Below the pieces are notes generated by a model. It searched no databases. It saw only the letters and a list, made by a program, of their open reading frames with translations, and had not been told where the DNA came from. From assembly GCA_016471375.1 (NCBI GenBank), contig WGLZ01000054.1, forward strand, positions 18,124 to 82,123: a stretch of 64,000 nucleotides of DNA. The letters are read 5' to 3'. The stretch comes from Cyanobacteria bacterium RI_101 (GTDB lineage: Bacteria; Cyanobacteriota; Cyanobacteriia; Cyanobacteriales; Microcystaceae). Position numbers and translations under genes: made by a program. Shown here in pieces: positions 41,880 to 51,640 of the stretch (position 1 is its first letter; each line of letters opens with the position of its first letter).

Positions 41880-42872
41880 GTGAGCAATACCGCTACTTTA
41901 TCACGCCAATCACTTTTGTCGTCTCTACCCGATAGCAATCGTCTCCGTCTTTTCTCCGGCTCCGCCAACCCGGCGCTTTCCCAGGAGGTGGCCCGTTATT
42001 TGGGCATGGACGCGGGGCCGATGCTCCGCAAACGCTTCGCCGACGGGGAACTTTACATCCAAATCCAGGAATCTATCCGGGGCGGAGATATTTACCTGAT
42101 CCAACCCAGTTGCCATCCGGTGAACGACAATTTGATGGAACTGTTGATCATGATCGACGCCTGTCGGCGGGCTTCGGCTCGGCAGATTACCGCGGTTCTT
42201 CCCTACTACGGCTACGCCCGGGCGGACCGGAAAACCGCCGGTCGCGAATCCATCGCCGCCAAATTAGTGGCTAACCTAATCACCGGCGCCGGCGCCCAGC
42301 GGGTGCTAGCGATGGATCTCCACTCCGCCCAAATCCAGGGCTACTTTGATATTCCCTTCGACCACGTTTACGGCTCCCCGGTGATTATCGATTACCTCCT
42401 GAGCAAACAACTCAGCGATCTGGTGGTGGTTTCCCCCGACGTGGGGGGGGTGGCCCGGGCCCGGGCCTTCGCCAAAAAACTGAACGAGGCGCCCCTGGCC
42501 ATTATCGACAAGCGCCGTCAGTCCCATAACGTGGCGGAGGTGCTGAATTTAATCGGCGATGTGGAGGGCAAAACCGCGGTGTTGGTGGACGACATGATCG
42601 ACACGGCGGGAACGATCCTCGAAGGCGCTCGACTCCTCCGCAAGAACGGCGCTCGTCAGGTATACGCCTGCGCGACCCACGCGGTCTTTTCCGAACCCGC
42701 CATCGCCCGGCTCTCCAGCGGCGTGTTGGAGGAAGTGATCGTCACCAACACCATTCCCATCCCGGAAGACCATTTATTTTCCCAACTGACCATCCTCTCG
42801 GTGGCTAATCTGCTGGGGGAAGCCATCTGGCGCATCCACGAGGAAAGCTCCCTCAGCAGTATGTTTCGTTAG
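41880..42872 (+). CDS. prs: Ribose-phosphate pyrophosphokinase
   Basis: Makes PRPP from ribose-5-phosphate and ATP for nucleotide, His and Trp synthesis. The 330 residues have RFADGELYIQIQESIRGGD, VLPYYGYARADRK, the PRPP synthase signature DLHSAQIQGYFDIPFDHVYG, and the PRPP-binding loop AVLVDDMIDTAGT. It starts with GTG at 41880; GAGGGA lies about 13 bases upstream. There are about 20 extra residues before the conserved RLRLFSGSANP, usual for cyanobacteria. Divergent from bioD. Confidence 0.96.
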   Translation: MSNTATLSRQSLLSSLPDSNRLRLFSGSANPALSQEVARYLGMDAGPMLRKRFADGELYIQIQESIRGGDIYLIQPSCHPVNDNLMELLIMIDACRRASARQITAVLPYYGYARADRKTAGRESIAAKLVANLITGAGAQRVLAMDLHSAQIQGYFDIPFDHVYGSPVIIDYLLSKQLSDLVVVSPDVGGVARARAFAKKLNEAPLAIIDKRRQSHNVAEVLNLIGDVEGKTAVLVDDMIDTAGTILEGARLLRKNGARQVYACATHAVFSEPAIARLSSGVLEEVIVTNTIPIPEDHLFSQLTILSVANLLGEAIWRIHEESSLSSMFR

Positions 42873-42970
42873 GCGGTTTTCCGGCGGTCGCCTCCCCCGC
42901 GACTCCAGCCAGTTCCAGTCGGCGCCTGGGTTAAGATCGACACTATCTCTTACTCCGGCGCGCTTTCTCC

Positions 42971-45900
42971 ATGACCCTGGTTTCCCTGCTCCGTCACCTC
43001 GAACAGTCCCCCCTGACCGGGGAATTAGCGCAAAAGCTGGAAAAACAGCGCGCCTTGGCGCTGAGCGGGATTCCCCGGCTCCCCAAGGGCTTGATGGCCA
43101 GTTTATTGGCCCAGACCCGAGGGCGTCATCTCTTGGCGGTCGCCGCCACCCTAGAGGAAGCGGGGCGCTGGGCGGCCCAGTTGGAGTTGATGGGCTGGAG
43201 CGCCGTCTATCTCTATCCCACCTCCGAGGCCTCGGTCTATAGTCCTTTGGGGCCGGAAACGGAGATGGTCTGGGGGCAGTTGCAGGTTCTCGGCGCGTTG
43301 CTTCAGGCGGAAAACCCGGTGGCGGTGGTGACCACGGAAAAGGGGCTTCAGCGCCATTTGCCCCCCAGGGAAGTCTTTGCTCAATATCAGTTATCCCTAA
43401 CAGCGGGTCAGAGTTTAGACAGTCGGGAGTTGGAGGCGACCCTAACCCGTTTAGGCTACGAGCGGGCGACCGCGGTAGAAACGGAAGGACAGTGGAGCCG
43501 CCGGGGGGACGTGGTGGATATTTTCCCGGTGGCGGCGGAGTTGCCGGTACGACTGGAGTGGTTTGGGGACGAGTTGGAAAAAGCGCGGGAGTTTGACCCC
43601 GCCAGTCAGCGCTCTTTGGATTTGATAGATAGTTTGGCGCTGACGCCCGTCAGTTTAGACCGCTTAATCCTCAACGCCTTGGGGGAAGATTTAACCCCGG
43701 CGCCGGATAACGCCTTGCCCTGGCTAGGCCTCGCCTTCCCGGAACCCGCCTCTTTGTTGGATTACCTGCCCGCCGACACCTTAATCGCCCTGGACGAGCC
43801 GGAACAGTGCCGGAGCCACGGAGAGCGCCGTTACCAGACGGAGCAGGAAGATTGGCAAGCCTTAGAAAACCCGGACTTGCCCCCCATCCACCGTTCTTGG
43901 GAAGAGATTTGCGGGAACCTCAAAACCCGGTTTTTAACCCTGACCCTCTCGGAATTGCGGGAAGAGGGGGACGGGAGCGTCAACCTAGAGCGCCGTCCCT
44001 TGCCGATTACGCCCCACCAGTACGCCAAATTAGCGGAGATTTTGCGGGGCAAACGAGAAATTTACTCCGGGATTAATTTAGCGAATTACAACGCCTGGAT
44101 CATTTCCGCCCAGCCCAGCCGGACAGTTTCCCTGCTCCAGGAGCACGACTGCCCGGCCCAATTTATTCCCAATCCCAAGGATTACCCGGCCATCGCCAAA
44201 TATTTAATCCAAAAAACGGCGGTGGCGCTGAAATATAGCGGCGTGGCGGAGTTAGAGGGCTTTATTCTACCCACCTATCGCTTAGTCTTGGTCACTGACC
44301 GGGAGATCTTTGGCCAGCACGCCCTGGCGACCCCGGAATTTATCCGCAAACGGCGCCGGGCGGCCTCCCAGGTGGTGGACCCCAATAAACTTTCCCCCGG
44401 CGATTATATTGTCCACAAAAGCCATGGCGTCGGTAAATTTGTCAAGCTGGACAGTCTCGCCACCCGGGAATATTTAGTCATCCAATACGAAGACGGGTTA
44501 CTACGAGTGCCCGCCGACAGTCTAGATAGTTTATCCCGCTACCGCCACACCGGAACCCAACCGCCGGTTCTCCATAAACTGGGGGGCAAAGTCTGGGAGG
44601 CCACGAAGGCGAAGGCCCGCAAGGCCATTAAAAAGCTGGCGGTGGATTTGCTCAACCTCTACGCCCAACGGGCCCAACAAACCGGCTACGCCTACCCCGC
44701 GGACACCCCCTGGCAGGCGGAGCTAGAGGACTCTTTTCCCTACCTCCCCACCCCCGACCAACTCAAGGCCGTGGAGGACGTCAAACAGGACATGGAAAGC
44801 GAGCGCCCCATGGATCGTCTAGTCTGCGGCGACGTGGGTTTCGGTAAAACGGAGGTGGCTCTGCGGGCTATTTTTAAAGCCGTTACCAGCGGTCATAAAC
44901 AGGTGGCGCTGTTAGCGCCGACCACGGTTTTAACCCAGCAACATTACCACACCCTCAAGGAACGCTTCGCGCCCTATCCCATTACAGTGGGCTTGTTGAA
45001 TCGTTTCCGCACCTCCTCCGAGAAGAAGGATATTTTGGAGCGCCTGACATCGGGAGAATTGGATATCGTGGTGGGCACCCAACAGATCCTTAACTCGCGG
45101 GTTAAGTTTAAAAATTTGGGTCTGTTAGTCATTGACGAAGAACAGCGCTTTGGGGTCAACCAAAAGGAAAAAATTAAGACCCTGAAAACCGAAATCGACG
45201 TCCTGACCCTAACGGCGACGCCCATTCCCCGCACCCTCTATATGTCCCTCTCCGGCATTCGGGAAATGAGTTTAATCACCACCCCGCCCCCCTCCCGTCG
45301 GGCCATTCAAACCCATCTCTCCGCTTACAATCCAGAGGCCATTAGAACCGCGATTCGCAACGAGCTAGACCGGGGCGGCCAGGTCTTCTATGTGGTCAGC
45401 CGCATTGAAGGCATCGAAGAAGTCAGCGCCCAACTGCGGGAAATGGTGCCCGGCGCTCGCATCGCCCTCGGTCACGGCCAGATGGAGGAGTCGGAACTGG
45501 AAAGCACCATGCTGGCCTTTAATAACGGCGAGGCGGATATTCTCGTCTGCACCACTATCATTGAAGCGGGGTTGGATATTCCCCGGGTCAACACCATCAT
45601 TATTGAATCCGCCCAACGTTTCGGCTTAGCGCAACTTTATCAACTGCGGGGCCGGGTGGGGCGCTCCGGCGTTCAGGCCCACGCCTGGTTGCTCTATCCC
45701 AGTAAAGGAGAACTGAGCGAAACCGCCAGGGCCCGGTTGCGCGCCTTACAGGAATTTTCCCAGTTGGGTTCCGGTTACCAATTAGCCACTCGGGATATGG
45801 AAATCCGCGGGGTGGGAAGTCTCCTCGGCGCCGAGCAGTCGGGGCAAATGGAAGCCATCGGCTACGAACTCTATATGTCGATGCTTCAGGAGGCCATTCA

Positions 45901-46405
45901 AGAAATCCAGGGGCAGGAAATTCCTCAAGTGGAAGACACTCAAATCGACCTGTCGGTCACCGCCTTTATTCCCAACGACTATATCCCGGATCTAGAGCAA
46001 AAAATGGCCGCCTACCGCCGCATTACCGCCATCCAATCCCCTCAAGAGTTGGTGACGGTGGCGCTGGATTGGAGCGACCGCTACGGCCCCATGCCGGCGC
46101 CGGTGGAGCAGTTATTTAAGGTGATTAAACTGAAGCAGGTGGCCAAATCCCTGGGCTTTTCCCGCATTAAAGCGGAGGGCAAACAAAATGTCGTTTTGGA
46201 AACGCCGATGGAGGAGCCGGCGTGGAAACTGCTGGCGGAAAACCTACCCCAACATCTCCAGTCCCGCTTTGTCTATAGCTCTAAAAAGGTGATTGTGCGG
46301 GGTCTCGCCACCCTCAAGGTGAGTCAACAGTTAGATAATCTGATCGACTGGCTGGAGAAAATGAAAGGCGCTCTGCCCAGTTCTAGAATTAACGGCGCCG
46401 GTTAG
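42971..46405 (+). CDS. mfd: Transcription-repair coupling factor Mfd
   Basis: An ATP-driven DNA translocase that removes stalled RNA polymerase and recruits UvrA. The 1144 residues contain the UvrB-like N-terminal modules (1-460), the CarD-like RNA-polymerase-interacting domain (about 475-545; [20 protein letters not shown]), the RecG-like helicase with Walker [26 protein letters not shown] and [22 protein letters not shown] in motif VI, and the C-terminal TRCF domain. Complete and of normal length. It ends 25 bases from the convergent EamA gene. Confidence 0.98.
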   Translation: MTLVSLLRHLEQSPLTGELAQKLEKQRALALSGIPRLPKGLMASLLAQTRGRHLLAVAATLEEAGRWAAQLELMGWSAVYLYPTSEASVYSPLGPETEMVWGQLQVLGALLQAENPVAVVTTEKGLQRHLPPREVFAQYQLSLTAGQSLDSRELEATLTRLGYERATAVETEGQWSRRGDVVDIFPVAAELPVRLEWFGDELEKAREFDPASQRSLDLIDSLALTPVSLDRLILNALGEDLTPAPDNALPWLGLAFPEPASLLDYLPADTLIALDEPEQCRSHGERRYQTEQEDWQALENPDLPPIHRSWEEICGNLKTRFLTLTLSELREEGDGSVNLERRPLPITPHQYAKLAEILRGKREIYSGINLANYNAWIISAQPSRTVSLLQEHDCPAQFIPNPKDYPAIAKYLIQKTAVALKYSGVAELEGFILPTYRLVLVTDREIFGQHALATPEFIRKRRRAASQVVDPNKLSPGDYIVHKSHGVGKFVKLDSLATREYLVIQYEDGLLRVPADSLDSLSRYRHTGTQPPVLHKLGGKVWEATKAKARKAIKKLAVDLLNLYAQRAQQTGYAYPADTPWQAELEDSFPYLPTPDQLKAVEDVKQDMESERPMDRLVCGDVGFGKTEVALRAIFKAVTSGHKQVALLAPTTVLTQQHYHTLKERFAPYPITVGLLNRFRTSSEKKDILERLTSGELDIVVGTQQILNSRVKFKNLGLLVIDEEQRFGVNQKEKIKTLKTEIDVLTLTATPIPRTLYMSLSGIREMSLITTPPPSRRAIQTHLSAYNPEAIRTAIRNELDRGGQVFYVVSRIEGIEEVSAQLREMVPGARIALGHGQMEESELESTMLAFNNGEADILVCTTIIEAGLDIPRVNTIIIESAQRFGLAQLYQLRGRVGRSGVQAHAWLLYPSKGELSETARARLRALQEFSQLGSGYQLATRDMEIRGVGSLLGAEQSGQMEAIGYELYMSMLQEAIQEIQGQEIPQVEDTQIDLSVTAFIPNDYIPDLEQKMAAYRRITAIQSPQELVTVALDWSDRYGPMPAPVEQLFKVIKLKQVAKSLGFSRIKAEGKQNVVLETPMEEPAWKLLAENLPQHLQSRFVYSSKKVIVRGLATLKVSQQLDNLIDWLEKMKGALPSSRINGAG

Positions 46406-46430
46406 AACCGTATGGAAAAATTACCGCTAG

Positions 46431-47456
46431 CTAAACTCCCCGAAAACCCTCCGCCGACTCCGCCTCTTCCCGAAGGTTAAGGCGAGGAGCTGGTTCCCGC
46501 CCTCGGTAACTCAGTCCCGCGCCGACCAAGAGCAAAAGCCCCCCGCCGTACTGGGCCAGAGTCGGCGCTTCCCCCAGAATTAAATAGGCGAAGAAAATCC
46601 CCAAAATAGGGTTAACTAGGGTGGCGAGATTAATTTGGCTCAAAGCGGCGCCTTTAAGTCCCATTAGCCAAGCCAACTGCCCCCCTACCACAATCACCGC
46701 GGCGTAAACCGTCATCCAGCGCCAGAGGATCGGCGTCCAGGCGTCGGCGAAATGTTCCGGGCCGTAGAGCGCCAGCGCGAACAGGAAAAAGACGGCGGTT
46801 CCCAGCGCCGTCCGATAGACCAATACAATACCGAGGGGAATGGATTGCAATTGGGCTTTATCCGCCACCGTCCCCAGCGCCGCGATTAGGGCCGCCAAGG
46901 CGACAAAAAGTTCTCCTGTTCCAACTTGGAATCCCATCATCTCCGTCTGGGTCGAAGAGCCGCCAAACCAGACCGCCAGCGCCACTCCCCCCAAGGAAAC
47001 CCACGAGCCGAGAACCGCCCAACCGTTGGGAGGGACTTTGAGAATAACGGCGCTGAGGATCAAGATAAAAATTGGCTCTAATCGCCCCACTAAAATCACG
47101 TTGGCCACCGTCGTCTGTCGGAGCGCCGCAAAGAATAAAGCCGGCGCCGCCGCTCCGGTCAAAATACTGGTGATCGTTAAATTGAGCCACTGGCGCTGTT
47201 TCAGGCGTTGCAACACCGCCGGGCGCCAATCGGCCCGGAAAATGGCCGCCATTAAAACCAGAGCGCAGAGGTTGCCCACAAAGAGGACATTACACAGGGA
47301 AATGGGATTGCGCCCGTCGATCAAATGGGATTCTCCCAATTCCACTAACTTGCGGGTGACGGAACCGGCCGCGGCGAAAATGACCGTCGCCGTCCCCAAA
47401 TAGACGGCGCCGGGGATACGCCGAGACCAGAGCGCCGGGGAAAAATCGGGTTTCAT
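46431..47456 (-). CDS. EamA/DMT-family transporter
   Basis: An inner-membrane protein of 341 residues with about ten hydrophobic segments arranged as two EamA repeats, typical of drug/metabolite transporters (VYLGTATVIFAAAGSVTRKL; LVGRLEPIFILILSAVILK; NLATLVNPILGIFFAYLILG with the usual GE motif). Substrate unknown. It is divergent from rbcL, 325 bases away, and convergent with mfd. Confidence 0.9.
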   Translation of the reverse strand: MKPDFSPALWSRRIPGAVYLGTATVIFAAAGSVTRKLVELGESHLIDGRNPISLCNVLFVGNLCALVLMAAIFRADWRPAVLQRLKQRQWLNLTITSILTGAAAPALFFAALRQTTVANVILVGRLEPIFILILSAVILKVPPNGWAVLGSWVSLGGVALAVWFGGSSTQTEMMGFQVGTGELFVALAALIAALGTVADKAQLQSIPLGIVLVYRTALGTAVFFLFALALYGPEHFADAWTPILWRWMTVYAAVIVVGGQLAWLMGLKGAALSQINLATLVNPILGIFFAYLILGEAPTLAQYGGGLLLLVGAGLSYRGREPAPRLNLREEAESAEGFRGV

Positions 47457-47536
47457 GGGAGTTAAAGCTTAACCCGTCGACGGAGGGGCTTTAGGAGAGA
47501 AGGGAAAAGTCTTACTGATGACGGCACTATGAATAT

Positions 47537-47551
47537 ATTAGAAAAAATAAT
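47537..47551 (+). promoter_or_regulatory. LysR-type (RbcR-like) operator candidate upstream of rbcL
   Basis: ATTA, seven bases beginning with G, then TAAT. This is the T-N11-A palindrome of CbbR/RbcR/CcmR regulators, close to ATTAG-N5-CTAAT with only the base before TAAT differing. It lies 245 bases before rbcL in the 325-base gap after the EamA gene. The rest of that gap holds a possible -10 TAAGAT (47619-47624) with a weak, badly spaced TTGCAT, and the ribosome-binding site GGAGGAAA before the ATG. Confidence 0.45.
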
Positions 47552-47781
47552 CATTGGGGCTACAAATTGTAATCTAAAAAACCGTCAATGGATTGCATAG
47601 CGCGTCTCCCCCCCATGATAAGATCGACTCCAGAAAACAGATAGTTGCTGGGTTGCCGCAGAAATCTCTCGTCACCAAATAACTAGATTAACTCTTGGTC
47701 TCCCTGGGGACGCAGGTTCTTTATGGCCATTTTTCCCCTCAGAGTCCGCCCTACTTAAACATTTACGGAGGAAACCCCCAC

Positions 47782-49200
47782 ATGGTACAAGCCAAATCCA
47801 AAGCGGGATTTGAGGCAGGCGTTAAGGACTATCGCCTGACCTATTACACCCCCGACTATACCCCCAAGGACACAGACCTGCTGGCCTGCTTCCGCATGAC
47901 TCCCCAACCCGGCGTTCCTCCCGAAGAAGCGGGGGCGGCGGTGGCGGCGGAATCTTCCACCGGAACCTGGACCACCGTTTGGACTGATAACCTAACGGAT
48001 TTGGATCGTTACAAAGGGCGTTGCTACGACATCGAACCCGTCCCCAACGAAGATAACCAATATTTCGCTTTTATCGCCTATCCCCTCGATCTTTTTGAAG
48101 AAGGCTCCATCACCAACGTGCTGACTTCCTTGGTGGGGAACGTCTTTGGCTTCAAAGCTCTGCGCGCTCTGCGTTTGGAAGATATTCGCTTCCCCGTGGC
48201 GCTGATCAAAACCTTCCAAGGGCCGCCCCACGGCATCACCGTCGAGCGGGACAAACTGAACAAATACGGTCGTCCCCTGCTGGGTTGCACCATTAAGCCC
48301 AAATTGGGTCTCTCCGCCAAAAACTACGGTCGCGCCGTTTACGAGTGTCTCCGGGGCGGTCTGGACTTCACCAAAGACGACGAAAACATCAACTCCCAGC
48401 CCTTTATGCGCTGGCGGGACCGGTTCCTGTTTGTTCAGGAAGCCATCGAGAAAGCCCAAGCCGAAACCAACGAGATGAAAGGTCACTACCTCAACGTGAC
48501 CGCGGGCACCTGCGAAGAAATGCTGAAACGGGCGGAGTTTGCCAAAGAGATCAAAACCCCCATCATCATGCACGACTTCTTCACCGGGGGCTTCACCGCC
48601 AACACCACCCTGGCCAAATACTGCCGGGACAACGGTCTTCTGCTCCACATTCACCGCGCCATGCACGCGGTGGTTGACCGGCAGAAAAACCACGGGATTC
48701 ACTTCCGCGTCCTCGCCAAATGTCTGCGCCTCTCCGGCGGCGACCACCTCCACTCCGGCACCGTGGTCGGTAAGTTGGAAGGGGAACGGGGCATCACCAT
48801 GGGCTTCGTGGATCTGATGCGGGAAGACTACGTCGAGGAAGACCGCTCCCGGGGGATTTTCTTCACCCAGGACTACGCCTCTCTCCCCGGCGTTATGCCC
48901 GTCGCCTCCGGCGGTATCCACGTTTGGCACATGCCGGCGCTGGTGGAAATTTTCGGCGACGACTCCTGCCTACAGTTCGGCGGCGGCACCCTGGGTCACC
49001 CCTGGGGCAACGCGCCCGGCGCCACCGCCAACCGGGTCGCTCTGGAAGCCTGTATCCAAGCCCGGAACGAAGGCCGCAACCTGGCCCGGGAAGGCAACGA
49101 CGTCATCCGGGAAGCCTGCCGCTGGTCTCCCGAACTGGCCGCCGCCTGCGAACTCTGGAAAGAAATCAAGTTCGAGTTCGAGGCCATGGACACCCTCTAA
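47782..49200 (+). CDS. rbcL: RuBisCO large subunit, form IB
   Basis: Fixes CO2 onto ribulose-1,5-bisphosphate. The 472 residues are of the plant/beta-cyanobacterial type and begin [20 protein letters not shown]. The carbamylated Lys sits in [17 protein letters not shown], and loop 6 is [12 protein letters not shown]. The active-site Lys in [16 protein letters not shown] and the CTIKPK box are intact. GGAGGAAA lies eight bases before the ATG; an in-frame upstream extension is not coding. It heads rbcL-rbcX-rbcS. No carboxysome gene is seen in this window. Confidence 0.99.
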   Translation: MVQAKSKAGFEAGVKDYRLTYYTPDYTPKDTDLLACFRMTPQPGVPPEEAGAAVAAESSTGTWTTVWTDNLTDLDRYKGRCYDIEPVPNEDNQYFAFIAYPLDLFEEGSITNVLTSLVGNVFGFKALRALRLEDIRFPVALIKTFQGPPHGITVERDKLNKYGRPLLGCTIKPKLGLSAKNYGRAVYECLRGGLDFTKDDENINSQPFMRWRDRFLFVQEAIEKAQAETNEMKGHYLNVTAGTCEEMLKRAEFAKEIKTPIIMHDFFTGGFTANTTLAKYCRDNGLLLHIHRAMHAVVDRQKNHGIHFRVLAKCLRLSGGDHLHSGTVVGKLEGERGITMGFVDLMREDYVEEDRSRGIFFTQDYASLPGVMPVASGGIHVWHMPALVEIFGDDSCLQFGGGTLGHPWGNAPGATANRVALEACIQARNEGRNLAREGNDVIREACRWSPELAAACELWKEIKFEFEAMDTL

Positions 49201-49231
49201 ATCAGGGATCAGGGAACAGTTATCAGTTATC
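49201..49231 (+). repeat. Tandem heptamers directly after rbcL
   Basis: The units ATCAGGG, ATCAGGG, AACAGTT and ATCAGTT follow the rbcL stop codon without a gap, period seven, ending in a partial ATC. They are of the STRR type and are transcribed if the rbc operon is polycistronic. Confidence 0.7.
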
Positions 49232-49243
49232 GCGAGTTCATAG

Positions 49244-49262
49244 CCCCCCTTTTTAAGGGGGG
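49244..49262 (+). repeat. GC-rich hairpin in the rbcL-rbcX spacer
   Basis: CCCCCCTT (49244-49251) pairs with AAGGGGGG (49255-49262) across three T. No T-run follows, so it is more likely a dispersed palindromic repeat or an mRNA-stabilising hairpin than a terminator. A further GGTTGGGGGGAT is attached, as in common cyanobacterial intergenic repeats. Confidence 0.6.
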
Positions 49263-49379
49263 TTGGGGGGATAAACCCAGAACCAATCCTTAACTTGAGG
49301 ACGGCGATGGCAAAGGGTTAGGGCTAAACAGTTTTCCCCGGGGAAAACCGCTAGTTATACCGGAAAGCCCCTTTCTCCT

Positions 49380-49414
49380 CTGATACCTGATCCTTGATTA
49401 CTGTCACCTGATTT
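49380..49414 (+). repeat. Tandem heptamers upstream of rbcX
   Basis: The units CTGATAC, CTGATCC, TTGATTA, CTGTCAC and CTGATTT have a strict period of seven. They end 14 bases before the rbcX start, with GGGGAG following as the ribosome-binding site. Related in sequence (CTGAT core, complement ATCAG) to the tract at 49201-49231. Confidence 0.7.
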
Positions 49415-49428
49415 CCGGGGAGTCGTTC

Positions 49429-49818
49429 ATGCAAACCAAGCACATCGCCCAGGCTACGGCCCAAGTCCTCCAAAGTTACCTGACCTACCAGGCGCTCCGT
49501 TCTATCCAAGCGGAGTTAACGGAAACCAACCCCCCCCAGGCGATCTGGCTCAGCCATTACGCCGCCAGTCATAATCTTCAGGACGGCGAAGCCTTCCTCG
49601 AAGGATTGTTGGGGGAAAATAAAGAACTGGTTTTACGCATCCTGACGGTGCGGGAACACTTGGCGGAGGCGGTGCTAGACTTTTTGCCCGCCATGGTGCG
49701 GAGCGGGATCGCCCAGGCCAACACCGAGCGCCGACGCCACCTGCTGGAACGACTGACCCAAACCTTGCCCGACGCCCAGGCCCAGGAGTCGGATCCGCCC
49801 AATATTCCTCCCTCTTAA
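49429..49818 (+). CDS. rbcX: RuBisCO assembly chaperone RbcX
   Basis: A dimeric chaperone that clamps the C-terminal peptide of RbcL ([14 protein letters not shown]) and helps form the L8 core. The 129 residues start MQTKHIAQATAQVLQSYLTYQA, with helix-rich composition and the conserved ETNPPQAIWLSHYA and LTVREHLAEAVLDFLPAMVR. It lies between rbcL and rbcS, the normal order for beta-cyanobacteria. The 228-base spacer to rbcL is unusually full of repeats. Confidence 0.95.
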   Translation: MQTKHIAQATAQVLQSYLTYQALRSIQAELTETNPPQAIWLSHYAASHNLQDGEAFLEGLLGENKELVLRILTVREHLAEAVLDFLPAMVRSGIAQANTERRRHLLERLTQTLPDAQAQESDPPNIPPS

Positions 49819-49842
49819 CCGATCAATAAGGACTCTCAACCG

Positions 49843-50184
49843 ATGAAAACGCTATCCAAAGAGCGCCGTTACGAAACCCTCTCCTACCTGCCCCCCCTCA
49901 CCGACCAGCAGATTGTTAAGCAAGTCCAGTACCTGATCGACCAGGGCTTCATCGCCGGGGTGGAATTTGAAGAAAACCCCCTCCCCGAAACCCACTTCTG
50001 GACGATGTGGAAATTGCCCTTCTTTGGCGGCGCTTCCGCCCAGGAAATTCTCTCGGAAGTGCGGGAATGCCGCTCCGAGTACCCCAATTCCTATATCCGG
50101 GTCATCGGCTTCGACAACATCAAGCAATGCCAAACCATTAGCTTCATCGTCCACAAGCCCAACCAATCCCAAGGGCGCTACTAA
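49843..50184 (+). CDS. rbcS: RuBisCO small subunit
   Basis: The 113-residue small subunit that caps the RbcL octamer. It begins [21 protein letters not shown] and contains [28 protein letters not shown], here quoted in parts EFEENPLPE and WTMWKLP, then [14 protein letters not shown] sequence ([19 protein letters not shown]). The length and lack of a transit peptide are typical of cyanobacteria. It lies 24 bases after rbcX, and a terminator follows. Confidence 0.97.
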   Translation: MKTLSKERRYETLSYLPPLTDQQIVKQVQYLIDQGFIAGVEFEENPLPETHFWTMWKLPFFGGASAQEILSEVRECRSEYPNSYIRVIGFDNIKQCQTISFIVHKPNQSQGRY

Positions 50185-50216
50185 GGCCTAGCCCTTAAAC
50201 TTAATACAAAAAGACT

Positions 50217-50236
50217 CCCGCTCCGGCGGGTTTTTT
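50217..50236 (+). terminator. Rho-independent terminator of the rbc operon
   Basis: CCCGC, loop TCCG, GCGGG, then six T, 33 bases after the rbcS stop. Confidence 0.8.
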
Positions 50237-50285
50237 GTTGTCTAGCCCCCCTCGCTCAATTTTTTCCTGCCATAGCCTTGCCTTT

Positions 50286-50316
50286 TTGACAACACTCTGT
50301 TACATTTATTTACATA
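50286..50316 (+). promoter_or_regulatory. hli promoter with perfect HLR1 (RpaB-binding) element
   Basis: TTGACA at 50286-50291 serves as -35 box. HLR1 is two direct octamers (G/T)TTACA(A/T)(A/T) separated by two bases; here GTTACATT (50299-50306), TA, TTTACATA (50309-50316), with no mismatch. The element overlaps the expected -10 region, the arrangement in which RpaB represses under low light and releases under high light. The hli ATG is 36 bases downstream. Confidence 0.8.
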
Positions 50317-50351
50317 AACCCCTGCGGATCTTAACCTTACTTCACAAAACC

Positions 50352-50498
50352 ATGAACAACGAAACCAACGGCAAATTCGGCTTCACCACCTTTGCGGAAA
50401 ACTGGAACGGCCGCCTGGCGATGATCGGCTTCTCCGCCGCTCTGATCCTCGAACTCGTTTCTGGTCAAGGCGTTCTGCACTTCTTCGGCATTCTCTAG
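50352..50498 (+). CDS. hli: High-light-inducible protein (one-helix CAB family)
   Basis: A 48-residue single-helix chlorophyll-binding protein that protects photosystem II assembly and chlorophyll recycling under strong light. It starts [20 protein letters not shown] and has the chlorophyll-binding motif [12 protein letters not shown] with the helix continuing to the C-terminus. A longer open frame begins at 50235 but would include the promoter. It has its own promoter with HLR1 and its own terminator (50535-50566). Confidence 0.95.
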   Translation: MNNETNGKFGFTTFAENWNGRLAMIGFSAALILELVSGQGVLHFFGIL

Positions 50499-50534
50499 AT
50501 TTCGATTTTCGTAACCTCCGTCAATCTCATGGCA

Positions 50535-50566
50535 AAGCCGGGCTTTAGAAGCCCGGCTTTTTTTTC
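50535..50566 (+). terminator. Rho-independent terminator of hli
   Basis: AAAGCCGGGC, a six-base loop, GCCCGGCTTT and continuing T-run (eight T in all). Confidence 0.9.
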
Positions 50567-50679
50567 GAGTCCAGGTCAGGGAAAACCGAGGGCTTCGGCT
50601 ACGCTCAGCCCTCGCTCCCAACGGAGTTGCCGACCTTGCCATTCCCCTAATAACTGATATCTGAAATAACTGAAAAAAA

Positions 50680-51324
50680 CTACAGCGCTGGCGCCGGGAG
50701 CAGACTTTCCAGCGCCTCCCAGCCCAAGCCTTGACGGAGGACTTCCGGGGTCTTACCGGACAAATCCACAATACTGGAGGTTTGGTAACCCATCTCCTGG
50801 TCGTCGTCGAGGATGATGTCCACCAATTTATCCAGATGGTCAAACAGCGCCGCCTTTTCCAACTCTAAATCTTCCAGATCCGGCAGATGGGCGGAGGTGG
50901 AGATAATGGGGTTGCCCAGGGTTTGCAGAAGCGCCTGGCAGAGGGAACTATCGGGCACCCGAATGCCGGTGGTTTTCCGCTTGGGGTTCATCACCAATTT
51001 GGGCACCAATTTAGTGGCGGGCAACAGAAAAGTATAGGGGCCGGGGATCAGGCGCCGCATCAAGCGGTAGTTAAAATCCGTCACCTGGGCGTATTCGGCG
51101 ATATTGGAGAGGGAAGAACAGAGAAAAGTGAGGGGCTTGTCGTTGGACAGTTGTTTGAGTTGTCTCACCCGTTGCACGGCGCCGCGGTGGTTGAGGTCGC
51201 AACCGATGGCGTAAACCGTGTCCGTGGGGTAGAGCATCACGGCGCCGTTGGTCAACGCCTGGGCGATGCTGGCGATACTGCGCTGTTGGGGGGTTTGGGG
51301 ATGAAGCGTGTAAAAAGCGGCCAT
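50680..51324 (-). CDS. L-threonylcarbamoyladenylate synthase (Sua5/YrdC/YciO family)
   Basis: Makes threonylcarbamoyl-AMP for t6A37 of ANN-reading tRNAs. The 214 residues show TLHPQTPQQRSIASIAQAL, AVMLYPTDTVYAIGCDLNHRG (parts: YPTDTVYAIGCD), KPLTFLCSSLSNIAEYAQV, IPGPYTFLLPATKLVPK and the GIRVPD motif. No C-terminal Sua5 domain. The Met at 51324 (MAAFYTLHPQ) is preferred over one 13 codons upstream. It is close to YciO-like members as well, so activity in t6A synthesis is likely but not certain. Confidence 0.88.
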   Translation of the reverse strand: MAAFYTLHPQTPQQRSIASIAQALTNGAVMLYPTDTVYAIGCDLNHRGAVQRVRQLKQLSNDKPLTFLCSSLSNIAEYAQVTDFNYRLMRRLIPGPYTFLLPATKLVPKLVMNPKRKTTGIRVPDSSLCQALLQTLGNPIISTSAHLPDLEDLELEKAALFDHLDKLVDIILDDDQEMGYQTSSIVDLSGKTPEVLRQGLGWEALESLLPAPAL

Positions 51325-51481
51325 GGGGAATCGGGGCGAAATGAAGGGAGAAGGCGTTGTCAAGCCACAAGAACCAACCAGTCTTTACCTCAGAGCGCGC
51401 CCTAGGCCTTGAGGACGTTACCGGCCATTGACCAACAGAGACTTGAAAGCGATTCTCGGCGTTTTGGAACCGTTGTGAAAA

Positions 51482-51554
51482 TGGCTCAGGCGGGATTTGA
51501 ACCTGCGACCTTGGGCTTATGAGTCCCCTGCTCTAACCACTGAGCTACTGAGCC
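51482..51554 (-). tRNA. tRNA-Met (CAU anticodon)
   Basis: The minus strand folds into a cloverleaf: acceptor GGCTCAG/CTGAGCC, D-stem GCTC/GAGC, anticodon loop CTCATAA, T-loop TTCAAAT, discriminator A, no encoded CCA. The anticodon CAT fits elongator Met (or Ile2 after lysidine modification). The anticodon stem has A31-G39 and G27-A43 mismatches and the T-stem an A-C mismatch, which is unusual for a functional tRNA. Confidence 0.88.
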
Positions 51555-51640
51555 GTCAGCAATGCGCTTTCATGATTATACCGAAAAAGGGCCGTTGACG
51601 CCTTCGCGACCCTAGCGGAAAGTCTGATTTTCCCGCCGCT

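Noticed and set aside
47992..48930. 312-codon open frame antisense to rbcL
   Set aside because: Composition mirrors the high-GC third codon positions of rbcL; the sense strand is the certain gene. No family resemblance.
50235..50351. N-terminal extension of the hli open frame
   Set aside because: It would translate the promoter and the HLR1 element; the short form MNNETN matches the family length.
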